NCBI GenBank assembly: GCA_900314905.1
Contig: OMXA01000001.1
Coordinates: 1-64,000 of the forward strand
Length of the DNA stretch: 64,000 bases
Origin: an uncultured Erysipelotrichaceae bacterium
GTDB taxonomy: Bacteria; Bacillota_I; Bacilli_A; Erysipelotrichales; Erysipelotrichaceae
Direction: 5' to 3'
Shown here piece by piece: positions 25,699 through 33,698 of this stretch. Both the position numbers and the translations under genes were made by a program. Numbering within the stretch: position 1 is the first letter of the stretch; every line of letters begins with the position of its first letter. The notes below the pieces were generated by a model, which saw only the letters and a program-made list of their open reading frames with translations, did no database searches and was not told the origin of the DNA.

Positions 25699-25707
25699 TG
25701 GTATAAT
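25699..25707 (+). promoter_or_regulatory. Extended -10 promoter of the HAD phosphatase operon
   Basis: TGG-TATAAT ends 9 bases before ATG 25717, so the 5' leader would be about 3 bases. No ribosome binding site is present. This is one of several near-leaderless starts in the window. Confidence 0.6.
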
Positions 25708-25716
25708 CAAGTAATC

Positions 25717-26523
25717 ATGGAAACCAGAACATCAGTCAGGCTCTTTGCTGCAGACCTGGACGGAACTCTTCTCAATGATCAGAAAGAACTTCCCGAAGGG
25801 ATGAATGAGGCTTTAGGAAAGCTGAAAAAAAAGCAGATTGCCTTTGCGGCCTGCACCGGGAGGCAGATTACCAATGCCCTGCTTGCCTTGAATGGGATCA
25901 GCGAAGACTATTACCTGATCGCCGAAAATGGTTCTGTCATCACCCATGGCGAAGAGATCCTGCATCAGGTCACGATGAGCAGGGAAGATATCAGACGGAT
26001 TGTTTCGTTTGTTCATACCATGCCGAATGCTGCATGCATGCTGTCGGGATCGAAGTCCTTCTATGCCGACGCCTGGGGAATGTCCTATCTGAACCGGCTT
26101 TCCTATGCAAAGTACTTTCTGATCCAGGAAGTGGATGATCTTTTTTCTGTGGAAGACTCCATCTGCAAGATCACGCTCTGCGATCTGGATGACCCGATCA
26201 GAGATGCCGAAACCATCCTGAAGCCGCTTCGGGAAGACTATGAAGTATCTCCCTCCGGAGACAGCTGGATTGATATCAATGTGAAGGGAGTCAGTAAAAG
26301 AGCGGGAATCCGCTTCCTGCAGCAGAAACTCGGAATCGGAAAATCAGAAACGATCGTGATCGGCGACAGCGGCAACGATGTCCCGATGTTTTCAGAAGGC
26401 TATGCCTATGCCATGAAGAATGCAGCTCCTGCTGTTCAGAGACAGGCTGATGAAGTGACGGAACTGGACAACAATCACGCAGGCGTCCTGCAGATCATCC
26501 ATACACTCACGGAGGAACTATGA
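25717..26523 (+). CDS. HAD superfamily Cof-type phosphatase
   Basis: A 268-residue Cof/YidA-type haloacid dehalogenase phosphatase. Motif I AADLDGTLL has the nucleophile Asp at 13 and the acid Asp at 15. Motif II CTGRQ is near 46, a C2-type cap spans about 85-190, Lys of KRAGI is near 197, and GDSGNDVPM near 216-224 is motif IV. Such enzymes dephosphorylate sugar phosphates and small cofactors. The ATG is placed just after an extended -10 box with no ribosome binding site. It overlaps the epimerase gene by ATGA, suggesting a shared sugar substrate. Confidence 0.9.
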   Translation: METRTSVRLFAADLDGTLLNDQKELPEGMNEALGKLKKKQIAFAACTGRQITNALLALNGISEDYYLIAENGSVITHGEEILHQVTMSREDIRRIVSFVHTMPNAACMLSGSKSFYADAWGMSYLNRLSYAKYFLIQEVDDLFSVEDSICKITLCDLDDPIRDAETILKPLREDYEVSPSGDSWIDINVKGVSKRAGIRFLQQKLGIGKSETIVIGDSGNDVPMFSEGYAYAMKNAAPAVQRQADEVTELDNNHAGVLQIIHTLTEEL

Positions 26524-27341
26524 GCACATTTGAACTGAAGAATGAACTTGCATCGGTAAGCATCTCGGAGCACGCTTCTGAAATTCACAGTTTCAGGCGA
26601 TCAGACTCCAGCTTCGAGTACATGTGGCAGGGAGATCCGGCATTCTGGTCCCAGAGGAATCCGACTCTGTTTCCGATGGTCGGAAGCACCTGGGACAAAA
26701 AGATCCATCTTGGCGGAAAAGAATACGAAATGGGCAACCATGGCTTTGCACGCCATGCCGATTTCACATGCATTGAGCATACTGATGCAAAGGCAGTCAT
26801 GAAGCTTTCTGACAGTGAAGAAACCATGAAGCAGTATCCGTTTCATTTCACGCTCACGAATACGTATGAACTGAATCAGGCTTCCCTGACCATCACTTCG
26901 GAAGTGACGAATGAGAATGATCAGATGATGCCATTCAACTTCGGCTATCATCCTGCCTTCAATTGCCCGTTAGAAGGAGAATGGGATGACTGGTGCATCG
27001 AACTGAATCAGCCTGAGGAATTCTCCAGCGGCGACTTTCATATGCATGGCGGCCTGGATATTCCGCTGGATCGCGCATTGCTGGCAAAAACCATCATCAT
27101 CCCTTATCCGAAAAGCACGGAATTCACGCTGACGGATGGCAGACATGGCGTGAAGGTTCATGCCGAGAAGTATGAATGGGTGGCTTTCTGGTCTCCGAAT
27201 GCGCCATTCGTATGCATCGAGCCATGGCACTCCCATACGGACTTCACGAAAGTCAGGGTGCCATTTGAACGCAGGGAAGGAACGATCCGGCTCAAGCCTC
27301 ATGAAACCTGGAGGACCTCGATGTCGATCTCGGTATTCTGA
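26520..27341 (+). CDS. Aldose 1-epimerase family protein (LacX-like)
   Basis: A 273-residue beta-sandwich protein of the galactose mutarotase superfamily. NPTLFPMVG near 50-58, HGFARHADF near 77-85 and NFGYHPAFNCP near 140-150 carry the two catalytic His positions, and CIEPWH near 230-235 carries the catalytic Glu. It resembles the LacX/YihR-like branch rather than GalM proper. It probably equilibrates sugar or sugar-phosphate anomers for the neighbouring HAD phosphatase. It overlaps that gene by 4 bases and is followed 2 bases later by an LtaS-type gene. Confidence 0.88.
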   Translation: MSTFELKNELASVSISEHASEIHSFRRSDSSFEYMWQGDPAFWSQRNPTLFPMVGSTWDKKIHLGGKEYEMGNHGFARHADFTCIEHTDAKAVMKLSDSEETMKQYPFHFTLTNTYELNQASLTITSEVTNENDQMMPFNFGYHPAFNCPLEGEWDDWCIELNQPEEFSSGDFHMHGGLDIPLDRALLAKTIIIPYPKSTEFTLTDGRHGVKVHAEKYEWVAFWSPNAPFVCIEPWHSHTDFTKVRVPFERREGTIRLKPHETWRTSMSISVF

Positions 27342-27343
27342 GC

Positions 27344-29272
27344 ATGCGGCTGTCGAAATCAGGCAAAAGGGCAATCCGGTATCTCCTGATCGAACTTGCC
27401 TATACGTTTTTCAATGTATTCTATTTCCGCTTCGTCAAGCAGACTTATTCCGTCAGCACTGCTTATGAGGCCGAGCTGTTCTCGATCTATCTGCTCATTG
27501 CGATCTTTCTGATCTGGTTTCTCGGGCCGATGCTGAACCGCTGGTTCATGCTTCTGTACGGAGAAATCTTCAATGCCTACCTGATTGCGCAGACGTGCTA
27601 CCGGAAGGCGTTTCAGTCTTATTTCCGCTTCAATACCGTCGCCGATCTTCTGAGCGAGGTGTGGGGTGCCAGAGAAAGTGCGGCAGAATTCGTGAGCAGG
27701 CAGGACATTGCAGTTCTCGTGATCTATCCTGCGGTTACCATTCTGTTCATTGTGCTCTATTTCCTGTTTGAGCGGAAAGTTTTCCGGTTACGGGCAAGAC
27801 TTCTGGCAATGGCAGGATCCTGCCTGCTGTTCTTCCCTGCAGCAAAGCATTATGAAGCTTATCGGGGCATGATTGAAGCGGCCCGGGCAGAGGAGGACGG
27901 CTTTCAGGAAAACCTGACCGACTACTATATCTATAATGTCATTCCGAACTCCAACCAGTTCGTCGAAAAATTCGGGCTGATTCCTTTTGCCTATCGCGAT
28001 GCACAGACGTTTCTCAATAAAAACGTGACCGGAAAGGAAGAAAAAGCAGAGATAGAGCAGTTCCTTTCACAGCGGAAAGAACAGGCTGCAGATGATCATA
28101 CCGGAATCTTTGCCGGAAAGAATGCGTTCTTCATCCAGGCAGAATCCTTCAACAATGCTGCGCTGGACGAGGAGCTGACTCCGACTTTGTGGAAGATGTA
28201 TTCCGAAGGAATCCGGATTCAGGGATTCAATACTCCGGCTCTGCCTGGTTCTACCAGCGATACGGAATTCATGGCAAATACTTCGCTGATTCCTTCCAGC
28301 CAGGGTCATGCAGTCTGCTACACGTATCCGACCAATGCCTATGTCACGACTCTGCCAGGGATGTTCACGCAGGCAGGCTACCAGGCATATGCCTATCATA
28401 ATAACTACTCGACCTACTACAACCGCGCAGTCACGATGCTGAATTTCGGCTATCAGGAGTTCTACGACAGCTATCGGATCGGGGTTGAAAATGAAGCAAG
28501 TGACTCGGAAGTCATGAATGTGCTGAAATGGATCTATGCAGAGAATGAGGATCCATGGATGGCATACTGGATTACCTATTCTGGCCATCAGCCATATGAT
28601 TCTGAAACTTCTCCCGGTGTCACTGCTGAAAAACTCGCCAGAGTCAGGGAGAAATATCCGGATCTGGAAGACGCTTATGCCATCTATCTCGCGAAGAACA
28701 TGGATCTCGATCAGTGTCTCACAGACTTCATGCAGGTGCTCTCTGATGCCGGCAAGCTCGACGATGTCGTGTTCGTCCTGTTCGGAGATCATGAGGCCAA
28801 AGGCCTGAACTTCTACAGTGACGGAAACTTCTATCAGGAAACCGGAAGGAAATATGAAGATTCCTATCGCTATACCGACCTGTATTTCTATAATTCTGCG
28901 GCAGAACCGGAAGTCTATGACAAGGTCGGTACTGTTCTGGACCTGGTTCCTACTGTAGCAGATCTATGGGGATTCTCGATTGATACGAAGACTATTCTCG
29001 GAAATAACCTGTTTGATCCGGACTACCGCGGCTTCTTCTTCAGCGAATGGGATCGCTGGGAGACGGATGATTACATCTGGGATTTCATGAACAATACGTA
29101 TACGTTCCGTCATCCATATGATGAAACCAGGGCTGCGGAAGAAATGGCCTATTATACGAAGGAGAAGCAGATCTCCGGAGAAATCCTGGAACTGGACTTC
29201 TTCGCAGATGGTGCTTACGGGCCTTCTGTCTCCAATTATGAGGGAGAAGAAGAGGAAACTGGGCAAAGCTGA
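27344..29272 (+). CDS. ltaS: LtaS-type lipoteichoic acid synthase (polyglycerolphosphate synthase)
   Basis: A 642-residue protein with five N-terminal transmembrane helices (to about residue 165) and an extracytoplasmic sulfatase-fold domain. Catalytic features: metal-binding Glu267 (FIQAESFN), nucleophile Thr304 in GSTSDTEFMANTS, and Asp482-His483 (GDHEAKG). The GSTSDTEF block matches the LtaS active-site region, unlike the two MdoB-like proteins here. It should polymerise glycerol phosphate from phosphatidylglycerol onto a glycolipid anchor. There is no ribosome binding site at the ATG, so translation may be coupled to the upstream epimerase stop, 2 bases away. Confidence 0.86.
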   Translation: MRLSKSGKRAIRYLLIELAYTFFNVFYFRFVKQTYSVSTAYEAELFSIYLLIAIFLIWFLGPMLNRWFMLLYGEIFNAYLIAQTCYRKAFQSYFRFNTVADLLSEVWGARESAAEFVSRQDIAVLVIYPAVTILFIVLYFLFERKVFRLRARLLAMAGSCLLFFPAAKHYEAYRGMIEAARAEEDGFQENLTDYYIYNVIPNSNQFVEKFGLIPFAYRDAQTFLNKNVTGKEEKAEIEQFLSQRKEQAADDHTGIFAGKNAFFIQAESFNNAALDEELTPTLWKMYSEGIRIQGFNTPALPGSTSDTEFMANTSLIPSSQGHAVCYTYPTNAYVTTLPGMFTQAGYQAYAYHNNYSTYYNRAVTMLNFGYQEFYDSYRIGVENEASDSEVMNVLKWIYAENEDPWMAYWITYSGHQPYDSETSPGVTAEKLARVREKYPDLEDAYAIYLAKNMDLDQCLTDFMQVLSDAGKLDDVVFVLFGDHEAKGLNFYSDGNFYQETGRKYEDSYRYTDLYFYNSAAEPEVYDKVGTVLDLVPTVADLWGFSIDTKTILGNNLFDPDYRGFFFSEWDRWETDDYIWDFMNNTYTFRHPYDETRAAEEMAYYTKEKQISGEILELDFFADGAYGPSVSNYEGEEEETGQS

Positions 29273-29324
29273 CGAAAACTGTACGAAAATAACCCGAAAC
29301 GTCAAAGACGCATTCCTTTAACCG

Positions 29325-29333
29325 TGCTAAGAT
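29325..29333 (+). promoter_or_regulatory. Extended -10 promoter of nagB
   Basis: TGC-TAAGAT, 31 bases before ATG 29365, with GGGAGGA as a strong ribosome binding site in the leader. No convincing -35 box and no cre or NagR-like operator that I recognise. Confidence 0.5.
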
Positions 29334-29364
29334 CATGGGTGCGAAAAGCTGGGAGGATTTAACT

Positions 29365-30090
29365 ATGTTCAAGATTATCGTAAAAAACAATTATGACGAA
29401 GTCAGCCTGGAAGCCTTCAAAGTCATGCAGAAAGCCATGCAGAAAGAGAACCCGGTTCTCGGACTGGCAACCGGATCTTCGCCAGTCGGACTTTACCAGA
29501 ATATGATCAAGGATCATAACGAGAATGGAACCGACTACAGCAAGGTTCTGACATGGAATCTTGATGAATATGTGGGCATTCCCCGCACCCATGAACAGTC
29601 CTACTGGACTTTCATGCACGAAAACCTCTTCAATGGCATCGGCATTCCGGATGCGAATGTTCATGTGCCAAGAGGCGACGCTGAAGATGAAGAAGCAGAA
29701 TGTGCAGCTTATGAAGAATCCATGAAAGGCCATACCATTGACCTTCAGGTACTCGGCATCGGTACGGATGGTCACATCGGCTTCAATGAACCAGGCGCAT
29801 CCTTTGATTCCCTGACCCATCTGATGGACCTCAAGGAACAGACAAGAAAGGACAATGCCCGCTTCTTCAGCAATGATATCAACCTCGTTCCAAAGCGTGC
29901 CATCACGATGGGACTGGCAACAATCATGCGCAGCCGTGCCATTGTGCTGATTGCGACCTCAGAGCACAAAGCAGATGCAGTCTATGGAATGATCCGCGGC
30001 GAGATCACGGAAGAATGCCCGGCATCCATCCTGCAGAAGCATCCGGATGTCACAGTCATCCTCGATGAAGGCGCCGCTTCGAAGCTCTGA
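29365..30090 (+). CDS. nagB: Glucosamine-6-phosphate deaminase
   Basis: A 241-residue enzyme, the length usual in Bacillota. GLATGSSPVGLYQ (33-45), TWNLDEYVG with the general-base Asp at 67, and GIGTDGHIGFNEP with Asp135 and His137 are the family active-site blocks. It converts glucosamine-6-phosphate to fructose-6-phosphate and ammonia, so it sets the split between amino-sugar catabolism and wall precursor synthesis. Chosen start ATG 29365 has GGGAGGA 7 bases upstream. It is alone here, without nagA. Confidence 0.97.
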   Translation: MFKIIVKNNYDEVSLEAFKVMQKAMQKENPVLGLATGSSPVGLYQNMIKDHNENGTDYSKVLTWNLDEYVGIPRTHEQSYWTFMHENLFNGIGIPDANVHVPRGDAEDEEAECAAYEESMKGHTIDLQVLGIGTDGHIGFNEPGASFDSLTHLMDLKEQTRKDNARFFSNDINLVPKRAITMGLATIMRSRAIVLIATSEHKADAVYGMIRGEITEECPASILQKHPDVTVILDEGAASKL

Positions 30091-30099
30091 GCATTTCAT

Positions 30100-30128
30100 T
30101 TGGAAAAACCAGCGGGTTCTGGAATAAT
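30100..30128 (+). promoter_or_regulatory. Promoter of trxA
   Basis: TTGGAA (30100-30105), 17 bp, then AATAAT (30123-30128) with an upstream TGG extension. The AAGGAGG ribosome binding site at 30137-30143 follows the predicted start site closely. Confidence 0.6.
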
Positions 30129-30154
30129 CATCTTGCAAGGAGGTTTGAATACCA

Positions 30155-30469
30155 ATGGTTAAGAAAATTGAATCTAGTGAAGAATACGATTCCGCGCTGA
30201 AGAATAGCAAGTCTGTCTTTGTTGACTTCTTCGCTGACTGGTGCGGACCGTGCAAGATGGTCGGACCGGTTGTCGACAAGGTCTCCGAGCAGTATGATGA
30301 TGTGACCTTTCTGAAGGTCAATGTCGATGACTTCCCGGATATTGCACAGCGCTACGGCATCATGAGCATCCCGACGCTGCTGGGATTCCGCGATGGCCAG
30401 CTGACTTCCAAGATCATCGGATTCCAGCCGGAAGCCGGGATCAAGGACGCAGTCGAGAAGATCCGCTGA
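30155..30469 (+). CDS. trxA: Thioredoxin
   Basis: A 104-residue thioredoxin with the redox motif WCGPC (Cys30 and Cys33) and the cis-Pro loop MSIPTLL near residue 72. Length and fold pattern match cytoplasmic TrxA, the general protein disulfide reductant. AAGGAGG lies 11 bases before the ATG. It has its own promoter and a terminator after it, so it is a single-gene unit. Confidence 0.97.
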   Translation: MVKKIESSEEYDSALKNSKSVFVDFFADWCGPCKMVGPVVDKVSEQYDDVTFLKVNVDDFPDIAQRYGIMSIPTLLGFRDGQLTSKIIGFQPEAGIKDAVEKIR

Positions 30470-30479
30470 AGCAGATGAG

Positions 30480-30510
30480 AGAGATGGAGCAATCCGTCTC
30501 TTTTTCTTTT
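30480..30510 (+). terminator. Terminator of trxA
   Basis: A 9-bp stem (AGAGATGGA with TCCGTCTCT, one G-U pair) with a stable GCAA tetraloop, then TTTTCTTTT. Confidence 0.88.
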
Positions 30511-30567
30511 CTGAAGGGAGACTTCGTTCTTTTCTTCTAACAGGAGAGAAGAAAGGAGATCATTCTT

Positions 30568-31377
30568 CTGGAAACGGAACTGATGGATTATTGCAGGCTT
30601 TCTTCCTGGGTAAGAGAGAAAGCCCCGGGCAGCCCGCATCCGGTCGCAACTGCACTGGATCGGGAAGCAGGCCTGGAGAAACTGGCAGATGCTTCGCTTC
30701 TGCTCAGAGATCTGGACTGGCATCCCTGCCTGATCGGATGCGGAGAACAGGCTTCTTCTGTTCTTTATGCGCTTTATCACTGCGGCCTCGATCTGAAACG
30801 AGGGAGGATTGCAGAAGTCTGTACCTGGATCGGAATGAACCGGGCAGAAGCAGACAGGATTTTCTTCGAACTCTGGATCGGTCATGAAGAACCGGGTACC
30901 TATGCGATCCTTTCCGAGTGGCTCTCTGAACCGATCGCCAGAGCGATCTTCACCCTCTATGGGCCGAATCGTTTCTCTGCCATCGATTCAGAAATGCTGC
31001 AGGCAGGGATCTCTCGAATGGGAGGAAAGATCCGGAAAGAGGGAACTCCCTATGAACGGTATCAGGCAGAGTGCAGATTCATTCAGACTTTCTGCAGCGG
31101 ACTTTCAGAGGAGCTCAGAGAGGCCGTATCTTTCCAGGAAGCAGCGTTCCTGCTTGCTGCTTTGAAGGATCCTGCATGCGGTGCAGCATCTCTGTATCCG
31201 ATCGGAACCTGTTCGGTTCTTTCATGCATGGTGCAGGAAATGTATCAGAATCTGCCTGGCTATGAACCGCTTATGAGCGGAAAGAAAACCGGTTTGGCAG
31301 AGATCGAGCGAATTCTCGCCGCACTGGAAAGAGATTGCTTTTCTTCGCACCCGGCGCAGGAATCAGGAAATCCATGA
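30568..31377 (+). CDS. Protein of unknown function, possible CTG start
   Basis: I do not recognise this 265-270 residue protein. It is mostly alpha-helical, has no transmembrane segment or signal peptide, and is relatively Cys-rich (GCGEQ, YHCGLD, EVCTW, AECRF, TFCSG and others). The first ATG is at 30583, but the only good ribosome binding site, AAAGGAG at 30552-30558, is 24 bases from it and 9 bases from an in-frame CTG at 30568, so I place the start at the CTG. A terminator follows directly. It stands between trxA and the polyamine regulator with no obvious link to either. Confidence 0.62.
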   Translation: METELMDYCRLSSWVREKAPGSPHPVATALDREAGLEKLADASLLLRDLDWHPCLIGCGEQASSVLYALYHCGLDLKRGRIAEVCTWIGMNRAEADRIFFELWIGHEEPGTYAILSEWLSEPIARAIFTLYGPNRFSAIDSEMLQAGISRMGGKIRKEGTPYERYQAECRFIQTFCSGLSEELREAVSFQEAAFLLAALKDPACGAASLYPIGTCSVLSCMVQEMYQNLPGYEPLMSGKKTGLAEIERILAALERDCFSSHPAQESGNP

Positions 31378-31400
31378 AAAGCACCTGAGGGTGCTTTTTA
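31377..31400 (+). terminator. Rho-independent terminator
   Basis: AAAAGCACC, loop TGAG, GGTGCTTTTT: a 9-bp perfect stem with a T-run, overlapping the last base of the unknown gene. Confidence 0.85.
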
Positions 31401-31443
31401 TCAGGGGCAATAGTTCTGACCTTGGACTGCGTTTATAATTACT

Positions 31444-31456
31444 AAACAATTTGTTT
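31444..31456. promoter_or_regulatory. 13-bp palindrome, upstream operator candidate
   Basis: AAACAA-T-TTGTTT is a perfect palindrome just upstream of the -35 box of the XRE-cupin gene. A second copy with 10 of 13 matching bases is at 31513-31525. XRE regulators bind such short palindromes, so autoregulation is likely. Confidence 0.5.
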
Positions 31457-31465
31457 GAAATAGTG

Positions 31466-31493
31466 TTGATTTTTAACCTTGCTCGGATATAAT
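31466..31493 (+). promoter_or_regulatory. Promoter of the XRE-cupin regulator and potABCD
   Basis: TTGATT (31466-31471), 16 bp, TATAAT (31488-31493). It lies between two similar 13-bp palindromes. Confidence 0.65.
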
Positions 31494-31512
31494 GTTGCTG
31501 TTTCGGAATTGC

Positions 31513-31525
31513 AAACCGATTGTTT
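31513..31525. promoter_or_regulatory. 13-bp imperfect palindrome, downstream operator candidate
   Basis: AAAC-CGATT-GTTT, in the transcribed leader of the XRE-cupin gene. It shares 10 of 13 positions with the palindrome at 31444-31456, including both AAAC and TTGTTT arms. A further inverted pair TGTTTA/TAAACA (31521-31539) overlaps it. Confidence 0.4.
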
Positions 31526-31553
31526 ACTGGGGTTAAACAGAAAGGAGCTGGAG

Positions 31554-32093
31554 ATGGATATCGGAAAGAGGATTCGGCAGCTGCGGATCCAGAATGATCT
31601 TACGCTGGAAGAACTTGCCTCGCGGACCGAGCTGACCAAGGGATTCCTGTCACAGCTGGAACGGAATCTGGCGTCTCCCTCCGTTCAGACGCTTGAGGAC
31701 ATCACCGAGGCACTCGGCACGAATATGTCGAAGTTCTTCGCCGAAGAGACCGAAGAGCAGGTGGTGTTCGGGCCGGGTGATGAATTCACGGATGAGCGGG
31801 AGGAGGAGACGGTCCACTGGATTGTTCCGAATGCTCAGAAGAACAAGATGGAGCCGATCATCGTCGACCTTGCCCCGCGTGCAAAGACGGAAACGATTGA
31901 TCCGCATGAAGGGGAAGAATTCGGATACGTGATTGCCGGAAAGATCTATCTGTGCCGGGAAAGCCAGCGCAAAGGACTGGCTGTCCGCAAGGGGGAAAAC
32001 TTCTATATCCGGGGAAACGAAGCGCACTATCTGGAAAACAGGGCAGATAAGCCTGCCCGCGTGCTGTGGATCAGCACACCGCCGATTTTCTGA
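31554..32093 (+). CDS. XRE-family regulator with cupin sensor domain
   Basis: A 179-residue protein with an N-terminal helix-turn-helix (about 4-60: IGKRIRQLRIQ, LTLEELASRTELTKGFLSQLER) and a C-terminal cupin_2 barrel (about 105-175, EGEEFGYVIAGKI, GNEAHYLEN). This layout is the PuuR-like type that often controls polyamine genes and lies directly upstream of potABCD in many Bacillota. The start at 31554 follows AAAGGAG. The 27-base gap to potA has no terminator, so it should be co-transcribed with the transporter. Confidence 0.93.
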   Translation: MDIGKRIRQLRIQNDLTLEELASRTELTKGFLSQLERNLASPSVQTLEDITEALGTNMSKFFAEETEEQVVFGPGDEFTDEREEETVHWIVPNAQKNKMEPIIVDLAPRAKTETIDPHEGEEFGYVIAGKIYLCRESQRKGLAVRKGENFYIRGNEAHYLENRADKPARVLWISTPPIF

Positions 32094-32120
32094 GTTTCAA
32101 AAAGAAGGGGAAGAACAGCT

Positions 32121-33698
32121 ATGGCTAAGAAACTGATTCAGATTCAGAATGTCGTGAAGACGTTTGACAAGCAGGTGGTACTGAAGGGGATCACGCTTGA
32201 TATCTACGAGAATGAATTCGTTACGCTCCTGGGTCCTTCCGGCTGCGGCAAGACGACGCTCTTGCGCATCATCGCAGGTTTTCTGGAACCGACGGAAGGA
32301 CATGTGATCATGGATGGCGAGGACATCGCCGGGGTTCCTGCATACAAGCGGGATGTCAATACGGTATTCCAGCATTATGCGCTGTTTCCGCATCTGGATG
32401 TCTATGACAATATTGCCTTCGGCCTGAAAATCAAGAAACAGCCGAAAGACATCATCGATCAGAAGGTCATGCGTATGATCTCCCTGGTCGGCCTGGAAGG
32501 GTTTGAGCATAAGGATGTCACCCTGATGTCCGGCGGCCAGCAGCAGCGTGTTGCCATCGCGAGAGCTCTTGTCAATGAACCGAGAGTGCTTCTCCTGGAT
32601 GAATCGCTGAGCGCCCTGGATAAGAATCTTCGAAAAGAAATGCAGCTGGAACTCAAGGAAATCCAGCAGGAAGTCGGCATTACCTTCATCTTCATCACGC
32701 ACGACCAGGAAGAAGCGCTGACGATGTCCGATAAGATCGTGGTCATGCGCGAAGGTGCGATCGAGCAGATCGGCACTCCGACCGAGATCTACAATGAACC
32801 GGTCAATGAATATGTCGCGAAGTTCGTCGGCGATTCGAATATCATCGACGGTAATATGAAGAAGGATCGGCTGGTCTCCTTTGATGACGCCGATTATGCA
32901 TGTGTCGACTACGGCTTCCGGGAAAACGAGCCAGTGGATATCATGATCCGTCCGGAAGATATCAATATCGTCGAACGCAACCGCGGCCTGCTCAATGGCG
33001 AAGTGAAGTCGGTTCTGTTCAAGGGAGTCCATTATGAAGTCGTTGCCGAGACGAGCTCCGGCACGTCCAAGACCGTCACGATGCATGTTACGAAAGAGCG
33101 CGATGTCATCAATGAAGAAGCCCATGAACGCATCAGCGCGACTTCCTTCCTGATGGACGTCGAAGATGTTCCGAACCTGACGGACAGCGAAATCATTGCC
33201 CGGGCCAATGCCCAGGCATGGAATGATGATGACGAAGATGTTTCCCTGGCCAAAGTCGAATATGATCTGAAGCCGGAAGTCGGAGTCTATCAGTGCACAT
33301 TCTCAACCGAAAAGGGCACCAGCATCACGATCAATATCAATGTCGTCAAGCCGAAGGCAGTCGAGGATATGTCCAATGAGGAATCCATCCAGGCCTTTGA
33401 CTTCTACCGCTCCGTGGATGAGATCAAGGAATCCGTTGCGCTTGATACAGATCTGATCCGCTGGGCAGATGCCTATGCATGGAACATGGAAGACAATTCC
33501 AGAGTCGAGATCTGGGACGTGAAGTATGACTTCGATGATGAGAACATCACCGAAGGCGACTATCCGATTACCTTCAGCACCCAGGGCCGCGAGCTCAAGG
33601 TCGAGACGACGGAGAAGTTCGAAGTCGGTCAGAAGATCGGCCTGAAGTGGGATCCGGATGATATCCATGTCATGAAGAAGATGGAGAGCAGCTTATGA
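32121..33698 (+). CDS. potA: Spermidine/putrescine ABC transporter ATPase with split TOBE domain
   Basis: A 525-residue ATPase; PotA is usually 350-380. Walker A GPSGCGKT is at 38-45, the signature MSGGQ at 136-140, Walker B VLLLDE at 156-161 and MTHD-equivalent ITHD near 192. TOBE begins normally (VDIMIRPEDINIV, KGVHYEVVAET, about 272-311) and ends normally (VGQKIGLKWDPDDIHVMKK, 502-520). About 180 residues lie between, holding two tandem repeats (about 356-409 and 441-490) sharing an AWN motif, VxYD, and GxY(x)xTFST. The repeats look like Ig-type beta-sandwiches. The insert is in frame with normal codon use. Overlaps potB by 4 bases. Confidence 0.93.
   Translation: MAKKLIQIQNVVKTFDKQVVLKGITLDIYENEFVTLLGPSGCGKTTLLRIIAGFLEPTEGHVIMDGEDIAGVPAYKRDVNTVFQHYALFPHLDVYDNIAFGLKIKKQPKDIIDQKVMRMISLVGLEGFEHKDVTLMSGGQQQRVAIARALVNEPRVLLLDESLSALDKNLRKEMQLELKEIQQEVGITFIFITHDQEEALTMSDKIVVMREGAIEQIGTPTEIYNEPVNEYVAKFVGDSNIIDGNMKKDRLVSFDDADYACVDYGFRENEPVDIMIRPEDINIVERNRGLLNGEVKSVLFKGVHYEVVAETSSGTSKTVTMHVTKERDVINEEAHERISATSFLMDVEDVPNLTDSEIIARANAQAWNDDDEDVSLAKVEYDLKPEVGVYQCTFSTEKGTSITININVVKPKAVEDMSNEESIQAFDFYRSVDEIKESVALDTDLIRWADAYAWNMEDNSRVEIWDVKYDFDDENITEGDYPITFSTQGRELKVETTEKFEVGQKIGLKWDPDDIHVMKKMESSL

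Noticed and set aside
32097..33125. 342-codon minus-strand open frame opposite potA
   Set aside because: Its composition (many Asp, Ile, His, Phe) is the antisense of the ABC ATPase; no start signal or recognisable domain.
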